Positions 1-5,264 of a DNA stretch of 5,264 bases are shown here, piece by piece. The notes under the pieces are model-generated. The model was given only the letters and a program-made list of their open reading frames with translations. It was not told the origin of the DNA and searched no databases. The stretch lies in the NCBI GenBank assembly GCA_937898685.1, contig CALEJT010000006.1, positions 1 to 5,264 on the forward strand, in the 5' to 3' direction. A program made the position numbers and the translations under genes. Within the stretch, counting starts at the first letter, position 1. Every line of letters begins with the position of its first letter. The DNA is from an uncultured Gammaproteobacteria bacterium. Its GTDB lineage: Bacteria > Pseudomonadota > Gammaproteobacteria > Pseudomonadales > Pseudohongiellaceae.

Positions 1-55
1 CATTGCGAAAGAAGTGGCCTCAGTTTAGCTGCTGATTCCGAGCGCGCCACTTTGG

Positions 56-114
56 GTGAGTGTCCAAGATTCTGTCACTCGGTGGGTGTCCCGATGTGGA
101 TTAGTGGGTGTCCC
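56..114 (+). repeat. Left cluster of GTGGGTGTCCC-like repeats (3 copies)
   Basis: Three same-direction copies of an 11-base motif lie at 56-66 (GTGAGTGTCCA), 82-92 (GTGGGTGTCCC) and 104-114 (GTGGGTGTCCC). They are the same family as the larger cluster at 3104-3346. Each exact copy contains a tiny dyad, GGG-TGT-CCC. The copies lie downstream of the methyltransferase terminator, so they are outside its transcript. I see no gene in 1-140. What the repeats do is not visible from the sequence. Confidence 0.75.
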
Positions 115-140
115 AAAGACCAAGACCCAAATGAGCAGCA

Positions 141-167
141 AGAAAAAGGGCAGCCTCTCGGCTGCCC
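141..167 (-). terminator. Rho-independent terminator of the methyltransferase gene
   Basis: A perfect 8-bp GC-rich stem (148-155 with 160-167) closes a four-base loop at 156-159. Read on the minus strand the loop is GAGA, a GNRA-type tetraloop, and the stem is followed directly by TTTTTCT. It lies 25 bases beyond the stop codon of the methyltransferase gene. The plus strand has no T-tract after the stem, so it works for the minus strand only. Confidence 0.9.
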
Positions 168-191
168 TCCTCTCTTATATCGCGATTACTC

Positions 192-953
192 TTACTGCGG
201 CTTTCTGAACACCAGCACCGCCTGATCAGTCGTGCCACGCGTGCCGGGAGCGAAAACCATCGTGTCGCGAGGATCATCGGGATTGGCGAGAAGGTCGCTG
301 TCCTCCACCAGCTCGAACCCTGCTGCAGTTACTTCCTGCACGATCACCTCTTTACCGATGCGGTGAATCGTTGCCGCATCGCGCCAGCCTGAGCCGTCTT
401 CGGCTTTGTGATCGACGATGAAATAAGTTCCACCTGGTTTGAGTGCATTGAAGACCTTCGCGTTGAAGGTAGCAGTATCGACGTCGAGCGGCTTCAGATC
501 GTGGTAGTAGAGGATGTTATAGACGGCATCGAGGTTTGGCGCGAGCTCGATATCGTTGTAATGCACATTGTAGTAGCGGCTGTTGGGATGACTGGCTGCA
601 AAAGCTTCTCCCTGAACGATCGCCCCGAACTCTTCCATGTAAGGCATATCGTACATGTCGAGTTGCCCTTGGGGGCCGAGCGCTGCGGAAAGAATCGTGC
701 TGTAGTACAGACCCAGCGCCGTGATTTCCGCGATATGCGAGCCTTCCTGGAGTCCCGCCAGCATCAGCGTTTCCGCGGGTTTGCGTGCCGCATCACGCAC
801 GGTCATTTCCTCGGTGCGATCGGGCGCGTTGATGCCGCGCGCAATGTGGGCCGGGGTATTCGGCGGCAGCGTGTAGCTTTGTGCTGCGGCCAGCGGCGCA
901 AAGATCAGCGCAGTGGTGAAGGAAAGCGCATGGGCGAGTTTCGTCATTATCAT
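192..953 (-). CDS. Secreted class I SAM-methyltransferase-like protein
   Basis: The product is 253 aa. Residues 1-24 look like a Sec signal peptide: basic MTK, a hydrophobic core, then AAA before Q25, so the mature protein is probably periplasmic. The rest resembles the 'predicted methyltransferase' family (COG4798-like) with a Rossmann methyltransferase fold. It has RDAARKPAE (53-61), a SAM-loop region at 74-93, the family YHDL (150-153), LKPGG (171-175), VDH (180-182), HRI (197-199) and a C-terminal FRKP. The SAM-loop glycines are poor (ALGLYYS where GGGYYT is usual), so SAM binding and activity are uncertain, and no substrate can be named. I chose the ATG at 953 because GGAG lies at 961-964, seven bases upstream. 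A further in-frame ATG at 947 is possible. The longer reading frame to 1022 would run across the likely promoter and leave the signal peptide internal. The gene has its own candidate promoter and a clear terminator, so it is probably monocistronic. Confidence 0.85.
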   Translation of the reverse strand: MIMTKLAHALSFTTALIFAPLAAAQSYTLPPNTPAHIARGINAPDRTEEMTVRDAARKPAETLMLAGLQEGSHIAEITALGLYYSTILSAALGPQGQLDMYDMPYMEEFGAIVQGEAFAASHPNSRYYNVHYNDIELAPNLDAVYNILYYHDLKPLDVDTATFNAKVFNALKPGGTYFIVDHKAEDGSGWRDAATIHRIGKEVIVQEVTAAGFELVEDSDLLANPDDPRDTMVFAPGTRGTTDQAVLVFRKPQ

Positions 954-991
954 TGTGATTCTCCGGCTTGGGCCTGGGACAGGTGCGCCCG

Positions 992-1022
992 ATTCTAGCA
1001 CCGGATTTTCGTGGAACCACAA
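992..1022 (-). promoter_or_regulatory. Candidate sigma-70 promoter of the methyltransferase gene
   Basis: On the minus strand TAGAAT (992-997) matches the -10 consensus at five of six positions and lies 38 bases before the ATG at 953. The best -35 candidate is TTGTGG (1017-1022), with a long 19-base spacer and only a partial match. It fits neatly between the htpG hairpin and the gene. Confidence is limited by the weak -35. Confidence 0.4.
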
Positions 1023-1024
1023 CG

Positions 1025-1053
1025 CGAGAGGGCGGCACCGGGCCGCCCTCTCG
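1025..1053 (-). terminator. Hairpin terminator downstream of htpG
   Basis: A perfect 12-bp stem pairs 1025-1036 with 1042-1053 around a five-base loop. It starts 16 bases after the htpG stop codon. On the minus strand the bases after the stem (TTGTGGTT) are only moderately T-rich, so termination may be incomplete or Rho-assisted. Some heat-shock read-through into the methyltransferase gene is possible. Confidence 0.7.
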
Positions 1054-1069
1054 TGCGCTTAAACTGCCG

Positions 1070-2974
1070 TCAACGGCTCAGTTCGAGCAGCAGACGATTG
1101 AGTCGCGTCGTGTACTCAGCGGGATTGTCGAGCACACGCCCTTCTGCCAGACAAGCCTGGTCAAAAAGAACGATGGCGAGATCCAGGAAGCGATCTTCGT
1201 CCGGCTCGCCATCCAGTTTCTGTACCAGGGGGTGACTGACGTTGATTTCCAGAATGGGTTTGAAATCCGGCACCTTCTGACCCGCAGCTTCCATGATGCG
1301 GCGCATCTGGTTGCCCATCGCAAATTCTTCGAGCGCCAAACATGCAGGCGAGTCGGTCAAACGATGCGTCGGACGTACTTCGCTCACGCGCTCGCCCAGC
1401 GCCTTCTTCATGCGCTCGAGCAGCGGCTTGGCCTGTTCGTCCTGCTCCTTCTGTTTCTCCTTCTCTTCCGGCGTATCGAGCTCACCCAGATCCAGTTCTC
1501 CCTTGGTGATGTCCTGGAAGGGCTTGCCGTCGAACTCGTGCAGATGACTCATCAGCCACTCATCGACACGATCGGAGAGCAGCAGCACCTCGATGCCTTT
1601 CTTGCGGAACACCTCGAGATGCGGGCTGTAACGCGCAGCGTTGTGCGTTTCGGCCGCTATGTAGTAGATGGCCTTCTGCCCTTCCTTCATGCGGCTGACG
1701 TAATCTTCGAGTGACTGATCCTGCTTGGCCTCACCCGTATGCGTGGTGGCGAACAGCAAGAGCTTGGCGATCTTCTCGCGGTTGCTGAAATCTTCGGACG
1801 GACCCTCCTTGAGCACGTTGCCGAATTCCTTCCAGAACTCCTGATATTTCTCCGGGTCCTTCTTCTTCATCTTCTCCAGCATGTCGAGTACGCGCTTGGT
1901 GAGCGCGCTCTTCATGGACTCGACAGCGGGATCCTGCTGCAGGATTTCCCGGCTGACGTTGAGCGAGATGTCGTTGGAATCGACCACACCTTTGACGAAA
2001 CGCAAGTAAAGCGGCAGGAACTGCTCGGCGTCGTCCATGATGAAGATGCGCTGAACGTAGAGCTTTAGGCCACGCGCACCGTCGCGGTTCCAGAGATCGA
2101 AAGGCGCACGTTTGGGGATGTAGAGCAGACTCGTGTATTCGAGCTTGCCTTCGACCTTGTTATGGCTCCACTCGAGCGGTTCGACGAAGTCGTGGGTAAC
2201 GTGTTTGTAGAACTCCTTGTACTCGTCGTCGCTGATCTCGTTGCGCGGACGCGTCCAGAGGGCCTTGGCCGAGTTGACGGCTTCATATTCCTTCTCTTTG
2301 TTCTCGTCCTTCGCCTCTTCGCCGAACTTCTGTTTTTCCATCAGTACCGGCAGCGAGATGTGGTCGGCGTATTTCTTCGCGATGCTGCGCAGACGATAGA
2401 CGTCAGCGAAATCCTTCTCGGCATCCTTCAGATGCAGTACCACCGAGGTGCCGCGCTGTGCGCGCTCGATGTTCTCGACGGTGAACTCGGCTTCGCCGGT
2501 GGATTCCCAGTGCACGCCTTCGCTGGCGGGCACGCCGGCCTTGCGGGTAAAGACCTCGACACGGTCGGCGACGATGAAGGCGGAATAGAAGCCCACACCG
2601 AACTGACCGATGAGCTGGGCGTCTTTCTTCTGGTCACCGGTGAGGCTCTTGAGGAACTGCGCCGTACCGGACTTGGCAATGGTGCCGAGATTCTCGATCA
2701 CCTCGTCGAGCGTCATGCCGATGCCATTGTCGGTGATGGTGATGGTCTTGTTGACGGTGTCGACATCGACCTTGATCTTGAGGTCGGGATCGTCTTCGTA
2801 AAGGGATCCGTCGCTGAGGGCCAAAAAGCGCAGCTTGTCAGCGGCGTCGGAGGCGTTGGAGATGAGTTCGCGGAGGAAGATTTCCTTGTTGCTGTACAAG
2901 GAGTGGATCATCAGGTGAAGCAGTTGGCGGGCTTCGGTCTGAAATCCAAGCGTTTGCTTTTCGGCAGCTCCCAT
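1070..2974 (-). CDS. htpG: Molecular chaperone HtpG (bacterial Hsp90)
   Basis: The product is 634 aa and looks complete (E. coli HtpG is 624 aa). It is the cytosolic ATP-driven Hsp90 dimer, which remodels client proteins together with the DnaK system. The N-terminal GHKL ATPase domain shows ELISNASDA (36-44, catalytic Glu36 and Mg-binding Asn40), DNGIGM (82-87), GTIAKSGT (97-104) and the lid GQFGVGFYS (123-131). The middle domain carries LNVSREILQQ (338-347), including the Arg that contacts the ATP gamma-phosphate. The C-terminal dimerisation domain has DSPACL (541-546), and there is no eukaryotic MEEVD tail. A charged linker follows residue 215. The start is the ATG at 2974 because MGAAEKQTLGFQTEA is the normal HtpG N-terminus and AGGAG (2986-2990) lies upstream, at a rather long spacing of 11 bases. 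The reading frame continues open to 3157, but that part covers the sigma-32 promoter and repeats and is not coding. Expression should be heat-induced. Confidence 0.98.
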   Translation of the reverse strand: MGAAEKQTLGFQTEARQLLHLMIHSLYSNKEIFLRELISNASDAADKLRFLALSDGSLYEDDPDLKIKVDVDTVNKTITITDNGIGMTLDEVIENLGTIAKSGTAQFLKSLTGDQKKDAQLIGQFGVGFYSAFIVADRVEVFTRKAGVPASEGVHWESTGEAEFTVENIERAQRGTSVVLHLKDAEKDFADVYRLRSIAKKYADHISLPVLMEKQKFGEEAKDENKEKEYEAVNSAKALWTRPRNEISDDEYKEFYKHVTHDFVEPLEWSHNKVEGKLEYTSLLYIPKRAPFDLWNRDGARGLKLYVQRIFIMDDAEQFLPLYLRFVKGVVDSNDISLNVSREILQQDPAVESMKSALTKRVLDMLEKMKKKDPEKYQEFWKEFGNVLKEGPSEDFSNREKIAKLLLFATTHTGEAKQDQSLEDYVSRMKEGQKAIYYIAAETHNAARYSPHLEVFRKKGIEVLLLSDRVDEWLMSHLHEFDGKPFQDITKGELDLGELDTPEEKEKQKEQDEQAKPLLERMKKALGERVSEVRPTHRLTDSPACLALEEFAMGNQMRRIMEAAGQKVPDFKPILEINVSHPLVQKLDGEPDEDRFLDLAIVLFDQACLAEGRVLDNPAEYTTRLNRLLLELSR

Positions 2975-3019
2975 GGTTGGTGTTGCTCCTGGTGTCGTTC
3001 TTTTTGCGAATGGAGCCCT

Positions 3020-3047
3020 AGATGGGGCATGTTGCCTGGATTTCAAG
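3020..3047 (-). promoter_or_regulatory. Sigma-32 heat-shock promoter of htpG
   Basis: On the minus strand CTTGAAA (3041-3047) is the exact sigma-32 -35 core, and CCCCATCT (3020-3027) matches the -10 consensus CCCCATnT. The spacer is 13 bases, within the normal range. Transcription should start around 3010-3014, giving a leader of about 35-40 bases before the ATG at 2974. This fits the known heat-shock control of htpG and rules out a start codon at 3157. Confidence 0.9.
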
Positions 3048-3103
3048 GTTGCGAACGGGTTGTAAGGCCTTGTTGCTTCGGGGGAATGGATGCGCTTTAC
3101 GGG

Positions 3104-3346
3104 GTGGGTGTCCCACTTTGGGGTGGCTGTCCCAGGCGCTCTGGGTGAGTGTCCCATGGCGACTGCTCATCAGGTGACTGTCCCTACTCCGTGAGGTGGC
3201 TGTCCCCTACTCCAGGTGCCATAACGAAGGGTGGCTGTCCCTGTCGTGTTTCGAGTTCCTTTCGAGTTCACGTGCGAACGGGGAATGGGTGTCCCCTTCA
3301 GGGGGAGGTGGGTGTCCCCTGCGAATTCAGGGAAAGTGAGTGTCCC
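3104..3346 (+). repeat. Main cluster of GTG(G/A)(G/C)TGTCCC repeats (9 copies)
   Basis: Nine same-direction 11-base copies occur at 3104, 3123, 3145, 3174, 3196, 3231, 3285, 3308 and 3336 (first base of each). Variants are GTGGGTGTCCC, GTGGCTGTCCC, GTGAGTGTCCC, GTGACTGTCCC and ATGGGTGTCCC. The last six bases, TGTCCC, are invariant and variation is concentrated at positions 4-5. Start-to-start spacing is irregular (19 to 54 bases) and the intervening sequences differ. The cluster lies upstream of the htpG promoter and downstream of the esterase stop. Open frames here are not credible genes: they are low-complexity readings of the repeats without a ribosome site. The function is unknown. REP-like elements, a regulator-binding array or relics of small palindromic elements are all possible. 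Confidence 0.85.
3249..3269 (+). repeat. Tandem 10-base direct repeat
   Basis: TTTCGAGTTC occurs twice, at 3249-3258 and 3260-3269, a period of 11 bases or about one helical turn. It sits in the widest gap of the repeat cluster, between the copies at 3231 and 3285. Such spacing could suit a dimeric DNA-binding protein, but two copies are weak evidence. Confidence 0.45.
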
Positions 3347-3427
3347 TCGCCGATGAAGCCGAGGTGGCGCTCCTCAGTTTCAGGGTTTGATCCGCCGGGG
3401 ATTCCCGCTGGGTTGCGGACACCGCTA

Positions 3428-3450
3428 TTGGGCGGCTTCTTGATGCCCAA
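3428..3450. repeat. Small hairpin downstream of the esterase pseudogene
   Basis: TTGGGC (3428-3433) pairs with GCCCAA (3445-3450) around an 11-base loop. It lies 21 bases beyond the esterase stop on the minus strand. There is no T-tract on either side, so it is not a clear intrinsic terminator. The flanking CAACCTACG resembles dispersed 'GTAGGTTGGGC' repeats seen in many proteobacteria, so it may be a separate repeat family. I see nothing else in 3347-3470. Confidence 0.35.
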
Positions 3451-3470
3451 CCTACGCTCCTCCCCCATCG

Positions 3471-4820
3471 TTACCGCGCCAACTCCACTGCCAACGCCTG
3501 CACTGCTTCCTCCACCCGCCGTGCTGAGCCCGACTTGTTCTGCTGCCAAGCGCGCTCCTGCGCGTCGAGTTGCCGCTGGCGGAACTTGGTGAGCACCTCG
3601 GGGTGGGTGTCGAGTTTCATCACGGGGGCGGACTCCGCGTCGTAGCGAGGCCAGGTGGGTGTCCCCTCGCATTGCGGGGTTCCGGTCTTGGCGAAGCTGG
3701 TCCAGCAGGAGTGCATCAGCTTGGTGACGGCGCGATCTGTTTCATCGAGTGGCAGCTGCGGCAAGGCCTTGTCCCAGACGTCGAAGACGAAGGGCAGTTC
3801 GGCGCCGTGGTTGGCGCCGCTCACGCGGCCGCGTTGGAGCGAGAGCACGTGGGTATAGACATAAAGGAACGTTGGCGCACCGTCGGAAGCCTTCCGTGGT
3901 ATCCAGCGTGCCGGCGCAGCGACGTGTTCGTCCGTGTAGAGCTGATAACCGAGGGCATCTCCTTCCAAACCTTCCTCCGCGTAAGCCGCCAGAAAGGTCA
4001 GGGGAAGCACGCTGCACCACCTCTTGCGGAGTGCTGCTACGCAACGAGGAGCCGTCGTTGTCGGTCCAGCCGATCATCAGCGGCACGTCATGTATCAGGC
4101 CTGCCTCGATCAGCGTCGTCGCATTCTCGGGTTGGAAGCGGCCATCGATGCTGTACACACCGAGCTGGGCCAAGACGTCTGGACGTAGAGCGCGCAATTG
4201 CTCCGTGGTGGCCGCAACTCCTGGGAGACCAGCCTTCGTAGCCAGCGCGATACCCAGTCGCTCCATCTGCGCCAGACTCAAGGGCTCGAACCAGCCGCCG
4301 GCCGATTGCACGATGGCCTGATCGATCAACCCCTTGCTCTCCGGTAACGTGAGCAACTGCAGCACGGAGGCGCCACCCGCGGACTGGCCGAATACCGTGA
4401 CCCGCTCCGGATCGCCACCGAAAGCGCGATGTTGTTCTCCACCCAGCGCAGGGCGGCAAGTTGGTCCAGAGTCTGGAAGTGCCCGAGCGCCGTGTTCGGC
4501 CCAGCCTCCGCGGTCAAAGCCGGATGCGCGAAGTTGCCCAGGCTGAGCTGTCGAAAGTCGAAAGAGACGAAGACGATTCCGTCTCGAGCAAAGGACGAAC
4601 CATCGAAGAACGGCGTCGACGCCGCACCGGTGGGCTGCAGCCATACCATCACCGGCTCCTTGTCGGCATCGATCGGTTTCCAGACATTGAGGTACAGGCA
4701 GTCTTCGCTGGTCCCCGCCAACAAGGGCACGTCGATGAAAAGATCAAGGCGCCCTTCCGTCAGCCAGCGCCCCTCCTCCATCTTCGAACCGTCGATGAAG
4801 GGACACCCAGGTCCAAAATT
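3471..4820 (-). pseudogene. Type-B carboxylesterase, truncated and frameshifted
   Basis: An alpha/beta-hydrolase of the carboxylesterase type B (COesterase) family, which hydrolyses carboxylic esters, is spread over two frames. Part 1 (about 4820 to 4424) has FGPGCP, SEDCLYLNVW (4709-4680), DGSSFARDG and DQLAALRWVENNIA. Part 2 (about 4423 to 4005), shifted, has FGGDPERVTVFGQSAGG with nucleophile Ser at 4381-4383, and the acid-residue region GWTDNDGSS (Asp at 4054-4056). Part 3 (about 4004 to 3471) returns to the first frame and has YTDEHVAAPARW, ANHGAELPFVF (catalytic His at 3807-3809) and WTSFAKTGTP. The junctions fit one lost base in a T run (plus-strand AAA, 4421-4423) and one gained base in a C run (plus-strand GGGG, 4001-4004). 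The oxyanion-hole HGGG is missing: WLQPTGAAS stands where WIHGGGF is usual. The N-terminal 50-70 residues, normally with a GIPYA-type motif and any signal peptide, are absent. About 450 codons remain of the usual 500 or more. The gene is probably dead, although the two indels alone could be sequencing errors. Confidence 0.85.
3655..3665 (+). repeat. Repeat copy inside the esterase reading frame
   Basis: An exact GTGGGTGTCCC copy lies within esterase part 3, where the minus strand reads as G-T-P-T of EGTPTWPRYD. A shorter match, GTGGGTGTC, lies 52 bases away at 3603-3611. The encoded Pro and Trp fit the family's usual W-P-x-Y segment, so this copy may simply be coding sequence that resembles the repeat. 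Confidence 0.5.
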
Positions 4821-4834
4821 GACATGACTGTCCC
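4800..4834. repeat. Imperfect palindrome of two inverted repeat copies at the esterase break
   Basis: An inverted copy, GGGACACCCAG (4800-4810), faces a direct copy, ATGACTGTCCC (4824-4834). The 14-base arms 4800-4813 and 4821-4834 match at 11 of 14 positions around a seven-base AT-rich loop, CAAAATT. Ends of the form GGGGACAG...TGTCCC are typical of small palindromic REP-like elements in proteobacteria (from general knowledge, not checked). The esterase's recognisable sequence begins within or beside this element, and the minus-strand frame upstream (about 4880-4821) has no similarity to the family that I can see. Confidence 0.7.
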
Positions 4835-4962
4835 CAGTTCTATTTGATTGGCCTCGTTTGCAGACTCGCATGCACGCCACGCGATCCGCACCGCCAGAAG
4901 CTAGGCACCGCCTTGCTTTTGCGAAACCTGTTTGTCGTGAACGGTCAAAAATCGAACGTGAA

Positions 4963-5264
4963 ATGACAGCTCCTGCAACTCACGCGTCGCCAACTGTCCA
5001 CTGGCACAGCGCCCGCTGCGCATCCTGCTGGGCGCGACCCTGTTCGGCGCCCTGCTCAGCTTCATGGGTGTGTTCAATATGGGTGACCCCCCGGTGATCC
5101 AGCGCACGCTCTATCTCGTGGCGGCGAACTGGGTGGGAGCCTCGTTGGATGCGGCAACTTATTACCTGGTGCTGCGGCGCGGTTGGGGCGGAGAGATGCT
5201 CGGTTGGCGAGTCGTCATCAGCGCAGCGGCGGTCGCCTTACCGCTCGGCCTGCTCTTGTGGCTG
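4963..5264 (+). CDS. Partial membrane protein, possibly LytTR-type regulator N-terminus
   Basis: From about 5001 the frame reads LAQRPLRILLGATLFGALLS and continues through three hydrophobic segments. These are about 5022-5075, about 5106-5180 and about 5205-5264, with the basic-rich RRGWGGEM before the third. The frame is open to the window edge, so the C-terminal part is not visible. Segment lengths and the short MGDPP turn after the first resemble the N-terminal membrane half of LytTR DNA-binding regulators, but this is an impression and no DNA-binding domain is in view. The start is unclear. This frame has a TGA at 4959-4961 and no ATG until 5064, which lies inside the first membrane segment. 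The ATG at 4963 begins MTAPATHASPTV in another frame, and one missing base near 4999 would join it to the membrane sequence. I see no strong ribosome site or promoter in 4836-4962. The gene is divergent from the esterase remnant. Confidence 0.5.

Noticed and set aside
973..983. CCTG-GGA-CAGG dyad in the methyltransferase leader as an operator
   Set aside because: The four-base arms are too short to stand out in GC-rich DNA.
3080..3126. G-quadruplex in the G-rich plus strand
   Set aside because: The runs of three or more G are separated by loops of about 16, 1 and 11 bases, too long for a confident call. C runs in each repeat would compete by pairing.
2162..3148. Long plus-strand open frame opposite htpG
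   Set aside because: It is antisense to conserved HtpG codons, has no ribosome site and no recognisable domain. Long antisense frames are common in GC-rich genes.
2975..3157. 61-residue N-terminal extension of HtpG
   Set aside because: It overlaps the sigma-32 promoter and two copies of the short repeat. The normal HtpG N-terminus starts at the ATG at 2974, with a ribosome site upstream.
3104..3346. CRISPR array
   Set aside because: The repeats are only 11 bases and degenerate, spacing varies from 19 to 54 bases, and there are no uniform spacers or cas genes.
3149..3672. Open frames over the repeat cluster (plus 3149-3592, minus 3298-3672) as small genes
   Set aside because: Their composition follows the repeats, they overlap the conserved end of the esterase, and there are no ribosome sites or family motifs.
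3742..4880. Two or three separate esterase genes
   Set aside because: The pieces are consecutive, non-redundant parts of one carboxylesterase, in family order, joined at single-base frame changes.

Overview
The window is GC-rich bacterial DNA, most likely from a gammaproteobacterium. The HtpG sequence is typically proteobacterial, and its gene carries a near-perfect sigma-32 heat-shock promoter. Genus cannot be read from the sequence.

Layout, left to right. Positions 1-120 are non-coding and hold three copies of a short motif, GTGGGTGTCCC-like. A minus-strand intrinsic terminator (141-167) ends a gene for a secreted, SAM-methyltransferase-fold protein (192-953, minus). A strong hairpin (1025-1053) separates it from an intact htpG gene (1070-2974, minus). 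The sigma-32 promoter (3020-3047) lies just upstream of htpG and shows that the long in-frame extension to 3157 is not coding. From 2975 to 3470 there is no credible gene. This stretch holds the htpG promoter, then nine same-direction copies of the short motif (3104-3346), then a small hairpin. A type-B carboxylesterase gene (3471 to about 4820, minus) follows. It is broken: it lacks its N-terminus, has two compensating frameshifts and has lost the oxyanion-hole HGGG motif. Its 5' break coincides with an imperfect palindrome (4800-4834) made of two inverted copies of the same short motif. The right edge (about 4963-5264, plus) holds the start of an integral membrane protein whose membrane-segment pattern resembles the N-terminal half of LytTR-type regulators. 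Its first codons appear to be separated from the body by another frameshift.

The genes do not form one pathway. The methyltransferase and htpG are co-directional, but a hairpin and a separate candidate promoter argue for separate transcription. The most unusual feature is the dispersed GTG(G/A)(G/C)TGTCCC motif: about fifteen copies, clustered between genes, present as an inverted pair at the esterase break, and once inside the esterase reading frame. It resembles REP-like or RAYT-mobilised repeats, but no transposase is in view, so its nature remains an inference.
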